This document shows positions 1-5,723 of a stretch of DNA of 12,845 nt, in pieces. The notes under the pieces were generated by a model. That model did no database searches. It had not been told where the DNA came from and saw only the letters and a list, made by a program, of their open reading frames with translations. The stretch is from Chloroflexota bacterium (lineage in GTDB: Bacteria > Chloroflexota > Limnocylindria > P2-11E): contig JACDAF010000194.1 of NCBI GenBank assembly GCA_013695575.1, positions 1 to 12,845 on the forward strand. The letters are read 5' to 3'. Numbering within the stretch: position 1 is the first letter of the stretch; the number at the start of each line of letters is the position of its first letter. Made by a program: the position numbers and the translations under genes.

Positions 1-233
1 GCCGGCGGGGCACCGAGCGATGCCGCGATGGCGTCCACGGCCGAGGCGTCGATGTGGTAGCCGAACGAGGTGCGGCGCACCCCATCCAGCTGCTTGCCGC
101 GCAGCGCGTCGCGCAGCGCGTGCTCACGCCAGCCGGTCTTCGTCGCGAGCTCACCCGTGGTGAGCCACTCACGATCCTTGCTCTTGGCCTTCTCGGAAGC
201 GTCCGCCTTCGCCTGCTGCTTCGGTGCTGCCAC
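1..233 (-). CDS. Partial gene: small basic protein with HTH-like core (C-terminus outside the window)
   Basis: The reading frame runs from GTG at 233 leftwards off the window edge, giving 77 complete codons. An in-frame TAG lies at 245-243, only three codons upstream, and GTG is the only start codon in between, so the start is well fixed. The first ~20 residues are Ala/Lys-rich and probably disordered (VAAPKQQAKADASEKAKSKD). The next part reads WLTTGELATKTGWREHALRD, then an LRGKQLDGVRR segment and FGYHID. This layout (helix, turn, recognition-like helix, short wing) resembles MerR/excisionase-type HTH domains that begin with 'T.gELA..tG'. I do not recognise the family, and DNA binding is inferred from this pattern only. 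There is no clear Shine-Dalgarno sequence. It is transcribed in the same direction as hppA (467-2533), but a 233-bp gap separates the two genes. Confidence 0.6.
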   Translation of the reverse strand, partial: MAAPKQQAKADASEKAKSKDREWLTTGELATKTGWREHALRDALRGKQLDGVRRTSFGYHIDASAVDAIAASLGAPP

Positions 234-239
234 GTCTGC

Positions 240-245
240 ATTCTA
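240..245 (-). promoter_or_regulatory. Possible -10 box for a leaderless transcript
   Basis: On the minus strand TAGAAT lies 6 nt before the GTG at 233, the distance expected between a -10 box and a transcription start. No Shine-Dalgarno sequence precedes this GTG, so the mRNA may begin at the start codon. I see no convincing -35 element. This is inferred from spacing alone. Confidence 0.35.
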
Positions 246-342
246 GGCTCGCCGCGCAGCCCGTATCCGACAGAGCGGCGGAGCCGCCCAGCGCCGGCGA
301 GACGCGGGCCCTGTGCGCTTCCCGATGTCGGGCCCCTCCCGC

Positions 343-362
343 TCTGGTCTCATCTGGTCTCA
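343..362. repeat. Tandem 10-bp direct repeat in the spacer downstream of hppA
   Basis: TCTGGTCTCA occurs twice back to back. It lies in the noncoding stretch 246-466, between the end of the K+-dependent hppA and the start of the small HTH-like gene. The rest of that spacer holds several GGGCCC palindromes and short GC hairpins (for example CCCG-ATGT-CGGG at 321-332). There is no clear T-tailed terminator and no ORF I would support. It may be chance, replication slippage or a two-site operator. Confidence 0.5.
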
Positions 363-466
363 GGCGAGGGGGGCTTTGCCGACCGAGCCGCAGGGCCCCC
401 GCGAGCCGTCGCAGCCGGAGGCGCGACGGGCGCGGGGATCGAACGGGATTGAGGGGATCGGGTGGC

Positions 467-2533
467 TCACAGGAAGATCGGGCCGAAGACGACGGCCACG
501 ATGGCCATGAGCTTGAGCAGGATGTTGAGCGATGGCCCGGCGGTGTCCTTGAACGGGTCGCCGATGGTGTCGCCCACGATCGCGGCCTTGTGCGCGGGAG
601 AGCCCTTGCCGCCCAGCTGGCCCGTCTCGATGTACTTCTTCGCGTTGTCCCACGCACCGCCCGCGTTCGCCATCATCAGGGCGAGCAGCGCACCGGAGCC
701 GAGCGAGCCGACGAGCAGGCCCCCGAGCGCGTGCGGGCCGATGAGCGCCCCGACCGCGACCGGCACCGCGACCGCGAGCGAGCCGGGCAGCACCATCTCG
801 CGCAGCGCGCCGGTCGTCGCTATGTCCACCGCCCGGGTGGGATCCGGCGCCTCGCTGCCGTCCATGATCCCGGGATGCTCGCGGAACTGGCGACGCACCT
901 CCTGGACCATCGCCATCGCCGCGCGCCCGACGGCACCCATGGCCAGGGCACTGAAGACGAACGGCATGAGCGACCCAACGAACAGTCCGGTGAGGACGCG
1001 GACGTTCAGCAAGTCGAAGCCGCGGATTCCCGTGACCTGCGCGTAGACGATCATGAGTGCGAGCGCTGTGAGTACTGCCGAACCGATCGCGAAGCCCTTT
1101 CCCGTCGCGGCGGTCGTGTTGCCGAGCGAGTCGAGCGCGTCGGTGCGCTCACGGACCTCCGCGGGCAGGCCGGCCTGCTCGGCGATGCCACCGGCGTTGT
1201 CGGCGACGGGTCCGTATGCGTCGCTCGCGAGCGTCACACCGAGCGTCGAGAGCATCCCCACCGCCGAGAGCGCGATGCCATAGAGCCCCGCGAGCTCGTA
1301 CGTGACTAGGATCGCGACCGCTATCGCGAGCATCGGTGCCGCGGTCGAGAGCATGCCGAGGCCCATCCCGCCGATGACCAGGGTCGCCGCACCCGTCTGC
1401 GCCTGCTCCGCGAGCCTCCGGGTCGGGGCGAACTCATACGCGGTGTAGTACTCGGTCGCGGTGCCGATGACCTGCCCCGCGACGAGCCCGATCAGCACGG
1501 CCCAGAAGAGCCGCAGGTCGAGCCCGAGCGCCCAGATCAGGGCGGCGGACCCGAGAAGCACCAGGAACCCGGCCGAGAAGATGCCCGTCCGCAGCGCCCA
1601 CAGGAGGCGGGCCATCGAGGCATCCTCACCGGTTCGCACGAGGAGCGAGCCGACGATGGAGGCGACGATCCCGATGGCCATGACCAGCAGCGGAAGCACG
1701 AAAGCGATCGAGCTGAACAGCTGGTCCGATCCGGCCGGCATGACCGCGTGCTCGCCGACGCCGACGACCGCGATCGTCGCGAGCGACATCGCGGCGACGA
1801 CCGACCCCGTGTACGACTCGAAGAGGTCCGCGCCCATGCCCGCGACGTCCCCCACGTTGTCGCCGACGTTGTCTGCGATCGTCGCGGGGTTGCGCGGGTC
1901 GTCCTCCGGGATCCCGGCCTCGACCTTGCCCACGAGGTCAGCGCCGACATCGGCGGCCTTCGTGTAGATGCCGCCCCCGACGCGCGCGAAGAGCGCGATC
2001 GACGATGCCCCGAACGCGAACCCGCCGAGCGGCTGCACGTCCTGGAACGCGAGGTACACCACCGCAAGGAGCAGGACCGAGATGCCGACGACCGTCATGC
2101 CCATCACCGTCCCCGACGAGAACGCGACGCGGAGCGCCGGGTCGAGCGCGACGCGGGCCTTCGCCGCTGTTCGCACGTTCGCCCGAACGGCGACGTACAT
2201 CCCGATATACCCGGCTGTCGCTGACGCGACCGCGCCGAGGACGTACGCGATCGCCATCCGCGGCAGCCCCGTCAGCGCGCCGGCGGCGGGGCTGAACCGG
2301 CCCAGCACGTCGTAATCAACGAAGACAGCGAGCACGGCCGTGACGGCGGCGACGAACACAAGAAGGAACTGGTACTCGCGGCGCAGGAAGGCAGCCGCCC
2401 CCTCTTGGATCATTCGCGCGATCCCTCGCATGCGCTCGTCGCCCTCATCCTCGCGCAGCACCGACCGCGTCGTGAGGGCGGCGAAGCCGAGGGCGAGGGC
2501 CGCGGCGCCGACCGTGATGTACAGACCTTCCAT
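467..2533 (-). CDS. hppA: Membrane-bound ion-translocating pyrophosphatase, K+-dependent type
   Basis: This 688-residue integral membrane protein hydrolyses cytoplasmic PPi and pumps H+ and/or Na+ out; the family has about 16 membrane helices. The substrate-binding motif is complete: TKAADVGADLVGKVEAG near 191-207, PEDDPRNPATIADNVGDN near 209-226, and DLFES at 236-240. The second acidic set is DAYGPVADNAGG (438-449), and the C-terminal set includes NAGGAWDNAKKYIE (623-636) and GDTIGDPFKDTAGPS (654-668). GNTTAA at 471-476 has Ala475 where K+-independent enzymes have Lys, which marks the K+-dependent subfamily. The semi-conserved helix-6 Glu is E239; ion choice (Na+ or H+) cannot be settled from this. 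ATG at 2533 is chosen because AGGGAG sits 5 nt upstream and residue 1 matches the usual N-terminus. The in-frame extension to 2656 is hydrophilic and unlike the family. The gene is head to head with a second hppA. Confidence 0.96.
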   Translation of the reverse strand: MEGLYITVGAAALALGFAALTTRSVLREDEGDERMRGIARMIQEGAAAFLRREYQFLLVFVAAVTAVLAVFVDYDVLGRFSPAAGALTGLPRMAIAYVLGAVASATAGYIGMYVAVRANVRTAAKARVALDPALRVAFSSGTVMGMTVVGISVLLLAVVYLAFQDVQPLGGFAFGASSIALFARVGGGIYTKAADVGADLVGKVEAGIPEDDPRNPATIADNVGDNVGDVAGMGADLFESYTGSVVAAMSLATIAVVGVGEHAVMPAGSDQLFSSIAFVLPLLVMAIGIVASIVGSLLVRTGEDASMARLLWALRTGIFSAGFLVLLGSAALIWALGLDLRLFWAVLIGLVAGQVIGTATEYYTAYEFAPTRRLAEQAQTGAATLVIGGMGLGMLSTAAPMLAIAVAILVTYELAGLYGIALSAVGMLSTLGVTLASDAYGPVADNAGGIAEQAGLPAEVRERTDALDSLGNTTAATGKGFAIGSAVLTALALMIVYAQVTGIRGFDLLNVRVLTGLFVGSLMPFVFSALAMGAVGRAAMAMVQEVRRQFREHPGIMDGSEAPDPTRAVDIATTGALREMVLPGSLAVAVPVAVGALIGPHALGGLLVGSLGSGALLALMMANAGGAWDNAKKYIETGQLGGKGSPAHKAAIVGDTIGDPFKDTAGPSLNILLKLMAIVAVVFGPIFL
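1896..1939 (-). repeat. Left arm of a 44-bp perfect inverted repeat shared by the two hppA genes
   Basis: This 44-bp stretch is identical, in opposite orientation, to 3256-3299. It encodes the active-site segment DLVGKVEAGIPEDDP in both pyrophosphatases and contains the 12-bp palindrome CCGGGATCCCGG. Synonymous differences appear immediately on both sides, for example GAC CCG CGC AAC here against GAC CCA CGA AAC in the other copy. The identity is read directly from the sequence. Its cause may be gene conversion or coding constraint plus codon bias. Confidence 0.9.
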
Positions 2534-2538
2534 GAGTG

Positions 2539-2544
2539 CTCCCT
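2539..2544 (-). promoter_or_regulatory. Shine-Dalgarno sequence that sets the start of the K+-dependent hppA
   Basis: On the minus strand AGGGAG is followed by the 5-nt spacer CACTC and then ATG at 2533. This is the only good ribosome-binding site near the gene start, and it decides against the longer reading frame that opens at 2656. Confidence 0.8.
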
Positions 2545-2569
2545 GTAGGACGGCTGCGTGAGTTTCGCG

Positions 2570-2575
2570 TACACT
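2570..2575 (+). promoter_or_regulatory. Candidate -10 box for the K+-independent hppA
   Basis: TACACT fits the TAnnnT pattern. It would place transcription start at about 2582, exactly where the leader hairpin begins. There is no good -35 match 17-18 nt upstream (AGGACG/TAGGAC). I could not identify a matching promoter for the minus-strand hppA in the same 110-bp spacer (2534-2643). Confidence 0.25.
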
Positions 2576-2581
2576 GACACA

Positions 2582-2615
2582 AGCGCTGCGGGACCCCTCT
2601 GTCGGTCCGAGCGCT
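2582..2615 (+). promoter_or_regulatory. Leader hairpin before hppA (possible attenuator or 5' stabilising stem)
   Basis: AGCGCT at 2582-2587 pairs with AGCGCT at 2610-2615. Inside it GGACC at 2591-2595 pairs with GGTCC at 2604-2608, leaving an 8-nt loop and a 3/1 internal bulge. Pyrimidine-rich sequence follows (2616-2632), including TTTTT at 2628-2632, just before the GGAGGG ribosome-binding site. The arrangement could be a weak intrinsic terminator used as an attenuator, or a 5'-protecting stem. The pairing is visible in the sequence; the function is inferred. Confidence 0.45.
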
Positions 2616-2633
2616 CTCTTCTTGTCATTTTTC

Positions 2634-2639
2634 GGAGGG
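2634..2639 (+). promoter_or_regulatory. Shine-Dalgarno sequence supporting a TTG start for the second hppA
   Basis: GGAGGG ends 4 nt before TTG at 2644 (core GGAGG with a 5-nt spacer). The first plausible ATG in this frame is far into the protein, past the first membrane helix, so this strong site is the main support for the rare TTG start. Confidence 0.85.
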
Positions 2640-2643
2640 TCGT

Positions 2644-4776
2644 TTGGACGCGCCATTGCTCTGGGTCGTGCCTGTCTCCGGTCTCATCGCGCTCGCGGTC
2701 GCCGCCTACTTCGCCTGGGATGTCTTGAAGTCGGACAAGGGGACGCCGGAGATGCAAGAGGTCGCCGGTGTCATCTACGTGGCGGCCGTGGCCTTCATCA
2801 AGCGGCAGTACCGCACCATTGCGCTCCTTGCGGTCGCCGGCGCCGTGATCATCTCGCTGGTCATCTACGCGTTCGAACGGGTGCCCGGCATCAGTCCAGA
2901 GGAGCTCGCGATGCGGACCGGATTCGCCTTCCTCGTCGGTGCCAGTGCGTCAATGCTCTCCGGGATCATCGGCATGTTCGTCGCTGTGAAGTCGAACGTC
3001 CGGACCGCCGCGGCCGCGCAGCACAGCCTTGCGGACGCGCTTCGCATCTCGCTCCGCGGGGGCGCCGTCTCCGGCATCCTCGTCGTCGCGCTGTCGCTGA
3101 TAGGCGTCTTCGCGATGTTCGTCCTGTACAACGGGTTCGCACGGCCGGCCGAAGCTCCGTTCACGATCATCGGCTTCGGCTTCGGCGCGTCGTTCGTCGC
3201 GCTCTTCGCGCAGCTCGGCGGTGGCATCTACACAAAGGCCGCTGACCTCGGCGCCGACCTCGTGGGCAAGGTCGAGGCCGGGATCCCGGAGGACGACCCA
3301 CGAAACGCGGCGGTGATCGCCGACCTCGTCGGTGACAACGTTGGCGACTGCGCCGGCCGTGGTGCCGACCTCTTCGAGTCCACCGCTGCCGAGAACATCG
3401 GCGCCATGATCCTGGGCGTCGCGATCTTCGCGCTCACTCAGAACGTCGCCTGGATCCTCTTCCCGCTCGTGGTGCGTGGCTTTGGGCTCATCGCCAGCGT
3501 CGTCGGCATCTTCAGCGTCCGCGGCAACGAGCATGGCGACCCGATGGGCGCATTGAACCGGGGCTACTACGTGACGCTCGTTCTGTCGATCGCGTTCATG
3601 TGGCTCACCACGCAGACGATGCTCAACTCCGAGGGCCAGGGCCAGTGGTTCTTCTACGCCGGGGTCATCGGCATCCTGACAAGCCTCGCGTTCGTGTACA
3701 TCACGCAGTTCTACACCTCCGGCACCTACCGCCCGGTAAAGGAGATCGCCGAAGCGGCGAAGACCGGCCCAGCCACGACGATCATCTCCGGTACTGCGGT
3801 CGGCTTCGAGACCACGGCGCCTTCGGTCATCGCGATCTCACTCGCCCTCTTCGGCTCGTACTGGTGCGGTGAGCAGTGGAGCCAGGCGACCGGGCTTGGT
3901 CACGGCGGCATCTACGGCACCGCCGTCGCGACCATGGGCATGCTGATGAGCGCGGCCTTCATCCTCGCCGAGGACACCTTCGGCCCGATCACCGACAACG
4001 CCGGCGGCGTCGCCTCGATGTCCCGCGCGAGCGAGGTCGTCCGAGAGCGGACCGACCGCCTCGACGCCGCCGGAAACACGACAAAGGCGCTCACGAAGGG
4101 CTACGCCGTCGCGTCGGCCGCGCTGGCGGCGTTCCTCCTCTTCTCCGCGTACCTCGATCGCGTGAAGCAGCTGAAAGGCATTCCCGCGGAGACCCCGTTC
4201 CCGGTCGACCTCTCCAAGGTCGATGTCTTCCTCGGCGGTCTGCTCGGCGCGATGCTCGTCTTCTTCTTCTCCTCGCTCGCCATCCGCGCCGTCGGGCGTG
4301 CCGGCGCCGCGATCATCGAGGAGGTCCGGACGCAGTTCCGCGCCCACCCCGGGATCATGGCCGGGACCGAGAAGCCCGACTACGCCCGGGTCGTGGACAT
4401 CACGACAGCCTCGGCGCTCCGCAACATGATCGCCCCGGGCCTCCTCGCGGTCCTCTTCCCGATCGGAGTTGGCATGGTCCTCAAGGCCGAGGCCGCCGCC
4501 GCGATGCTCATGGTCGGAACGATGGCCGGCGTCATCCTCGCCACCGTCCTGAACAACAGCGGTGGTGCGTGGGACAACGCGAAGAAATTCATCGAGCTCA
4601 ACCACCTGACGGACGATGAGGGTGCGATCATCGGCAAGGGCACACCCGCGCACGCGGCCGCCGTCGTCGGCGACACGGTCGGTGACCCGTTCAAGGACAC
4701 GGCGGGGCCGAGCCTGCACGTCCTGGTGAAGCTTCTTGCCACCATCACGTTGGTCCTGGCGCCGCTCTTCATCTGA
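2644..4776 (+). CDS. hppA: Membrane-bound ion-translocating pyrophosphatase, K+-independent type
   Basis: A 710-residue PPi-energised pump, homologous to but clearly different from the divergent neighbour. The active-site segments are all present: TKAADLGADLVGKVEAG (197-213), PEDDPRNAAVIADLVGDN (215-232), DLFEST (242-247), DTFGPITDNAGG (444-455), NNSGGAWDNAKKFIE (637-651) and GDTVGDPFKDTAGPS (676-690). GNTTKA at 477-482 has Lys481 (codon 4084-4086), which replaces the K+ ion in the K+-independent subfamily; members of that subfamily are known as H+ pumps. Helix 6 carries E245 and a second acidic residue, E250, in STAAEN. Some inter-helix loops are longer than in the neighbour, such as DRVKQLKGIPAETPFP near 505. 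The TTG start is chosen from the GGAGGG site and the immediate N-terminal membrane helix. The stop is 15 bp from the stop of convergent pxpA, and no terminator hairpin is visible between them. Confidence 0.96.
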   Translation: MDAPLLWVVPVSGLIALAVAAYFAWDVLKSDKGTPEMQEVAGVIYVAAVAFIKRQYRTIALLAVAGAVIISLVIYAFERVPGISPEELAMRTGFAFLVGASASMLSGIIGMFVAVKSNVRTAAAAQHSLADALRISLRGGAVSGILVVALSLIGVFAMFVLYNGFARPAEAPFTIIGFGFGASFVALFAQLGGGIYTKAADLGADLVGKVEAGIPEDDPRNAAVIADLVGDNVGDCAGRGADLFESTAAENIGAMILGVAIFALTQNVAWILFPLVVRGFGLIASVVGIFSVRGNEHGDPMGALNRGYYVTLVLSIAFMWLTTQTMLNSEGQGQWFFYAGVIGILTSLAFVYITQFYTSGTYRPVKEIAEAAKTGPATTIISGTAVGFETTAPSVIAISLALFGSYWCGEQWSQATGLGHGGIYGTAVATMGMLMSAAFILAEDTFGPITDNAGGVASMSRASEVVRERTDRLDAAGNTTKALTKGYAVASAALAAFLLFSAYLDRVKQLKGIPAETPFPVDLSKVDVFLGGLLGAMLVFFFSSLAIRAVGRAGAAIIEEVRTQFRAHPGIMAGTEKPDYARVVDITTASALRNMIAPGLLAVLFPIGVGMVLKAEAAAAMLMVGTMAGVILATVLNNSGGAWDNAKKFIELNHLTDDEGAIIGKGTPAHAAAVVGDTVGDPFKDTAGPSLHVLVKLLATITLVLAPLFI
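3256..3299 (+). repeat. Right arm of the 44-bp perfect inverted repeat shared by the two hppA genes
   Basis: Identical in reverse orientation to 1896-1939; the centres of the two arms are about 1.36 kb apart. It codes for the PPi-binding stretch of this pyrophosphatase. The next longest identical run I noticed between the genes is about 23 bp, in the GAWDNAK segment. Confidence 0.9.
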
Positions 4777-4791
4777 CCGGCCGCGACGTGG

Positions 4792-5538
4792 CTACGAGCG
4801 GAAGCGTTCGACCGAGATCCCAGCTGCGTCCAGGCGCGATCTGACTTCCATCGCGATCACGGCGGCCTCAGGCCCATCCCCGTGCAGGCACAGCGTGTCG
4901 ACAGCAAGCGCGATGAACGTCCCATCGCTCGCACGCACGCCTCCCTGGCGCACGATCGAGACGGCCTGGGCGGCGGCGAGGGCGGGGTCGCTGAGCACCG
5001 CACCCGGGAGGAGTCTCGAGCGCAACGTACCGTCAGGCTCGTATGCCCGATCGGCGAACCCTTCGAGAGCGACACGAAGGCCCGCGTCGCGGGCGGCCCG
5101 CTCGAGCGCCGAGCCGGGTGAGGCGAAGACCGTTGCCTGGGCGCGCCAGGAGCGGACGGCCGTCACGATGGAGCCGGCGACGTCGGCGTCGCGCTCGGCC
5201 TGGTTGTAGAGCGCGCCATGCGGCTTGACGTGCGTGACTTCCGCCCCCAGCTGCCGCGCCACGTCGTCGAGCGCTCCCAGCTGCCGATGTAGCTCTGCGA
5301 CGAGCGTCGTGTGGTCGAGCCGCTGGGGCACTCTGCCGAAGTTCTCCCGGTCCGGGTAGCCGGGATGAGCACCCACTCCGGCGCCGTGTCGGAGAGCGAG
5401 TCCGATCGTCTCGCGCATCGTCCGTTCGTCACCGGCGTGGCCGCCGCACGCCACGTTCGCGGACGTGATGAATGGCATGATCGCCGCGTCATTGCTCGCG
5501 CCCTCGCCGAGATCACTGTTGAGATCGATGCGCTGCAT
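4792..5538 (-). CDS. pxpA: 5-oxoprolinase subunit PxpA (LamB/YcsF family)
   Basis: A 248-residue cytoplasmic protein, the normal length for PxpA. With PxpB and PxpC it forms the ATP-dependent prokaryotic 5-oxoprolinase, which opens 5-oxoproline to L-glutamate. Family motifs appear in order: IDLNSDLGEG at 4-13, TSANVACGGHAGD at 25-37, GAHPGYPD at 56-63 with FGR at 67-69, THVKPHGALYN at 102-112, EGFADRAYEPDGTLRSR at 159-175, and CLHGDGP at 217-223. The conserved Asp, His and Lys residues are all present. ATG at 5538 is chosen because MQRIDLNSDLGEG is the canonical N-terminus. The frame stays open to 5745, but that extension is proline-rich and unlike the family. The Shine-Dalgarno sequence is weak. 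The gene is transcribed away from its partners pxpB/pxpC, which end the divergent operon, and runs tail to tail with hppA. Confidence 0.95.
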   Translation of the reverse strand: MQRIDLNSDLGEGASNDAAIMPFITSANVACGGHAGDERTMRETIGLALRHGAGVGAHPGYPDRENFGRVPQRLDHTTLVAELHRQLGALDDVARQLGAEVTHVKPHGALYNQAERDADVAGSIVTAVRSWRAQATVFASPGSALERAARDAGLRVALEGFADRAYEPDGTLRSRLLPGAVLSDPALAAAQAVSIVRQGGVRASDGTFIALAVDTLCLHGDGPEAAVIAMEVRSRLDAAGISVERFRS

Positions 5539-5660
5539 GAGCGCCGTCAGGGTCGAGCCGGCAGAGCCTGGCTCGGTGTGGACAGGCGCCCCACCGGTGC
5601 CCTCTCCGCGGACCTGCCCTGGCCCTGCGGGCGGTCGGTGACCAGGCTGCGCATCCCGCG

Positions 5661-5693
5661 TATTGTCCACGATCGCGTCCACACAATTGGACA
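5661..5693. promoter_or_regulatory. Candidate shared operator/promoter between pxpA and the transporter operon
   Basis: The 185-bp spacer (5539-5723) is plain except for this AT-richer core. It contains TGTCCA at 5664-5669 facing TGGACA at 5688-5693, the direct repeat GTCCAC at 5665-5670 and 5677-5682, and ATTGT at 5662-5666 facing ACAAT at 5683-5687. The TTGT..AC and ACAA-like half-sites recall GntR/FadR-type operators, but the match is loose. CACAAT at 5682-5687 (plus) and GACAAT on the minus strand (5662-5667) are possible -10 boxes, both without good -35 partners. The repeats are visible in the sequence; regulation of both genes is inferred. Confidence 0.4.
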
Positions 5694-5712
5694 TCTTGCG
5701 AAGGCGAGAAGA

Positions 5713-5718
5713 GGGAGG
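5713..5718 (+). promoter_or_regulatory. Shine-Dalgarno sequence setting the GTG start of the solute-binding protein
   Basis: GGGAGG is followed by the 5-nt spacer CGGCG and then GTG at 5724. It is the only strong ribosome-binding site I see in the operon. The downstream genes lack one and probably rely on translational coupling. Confidence 0.85.
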
Positions 5719-5723
5719 CGGCG

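Noticed and set aside
432..444. tRNA T-loop-like string (GTTCGATCCCCGC on the minus strand)
   Set aside because: The bases before it (AATCCC) cannot pair with CCCC to form a T-stem, and no acceptor, D or anticodon arms are found around it.
224..1309. Long plus-strand open frame opposite hppA, and similar long antisense frames opposite the other genes
   Set aside because: Arg/Ala/Pro-rich translations without recognisable motifs, lying antisense to strongly conserved genes; they result from high GC content.
2534..2656. N-terminal extension of the minus-strand hppA to an ATG at 2656
   Set aside because: It would overlap the other hppA, is hydrophilic and not family-like, and has no ribosome-binding site, unlike the ATG at 2533.
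1896..3299. Insertion sequence or transposon bounded by the 44-bp inverted repeats
   Set aside because: Both arms lie inside conserved coding sequence of the two hppA genes and no transposase lies between them.
4777..4791. Bidirectional terminator between the convergent hppA and pxpA
   Set aside because: Only 15 bp separate the stops; the CGGCCG palindrome is short and there is no T-tract on either strand.
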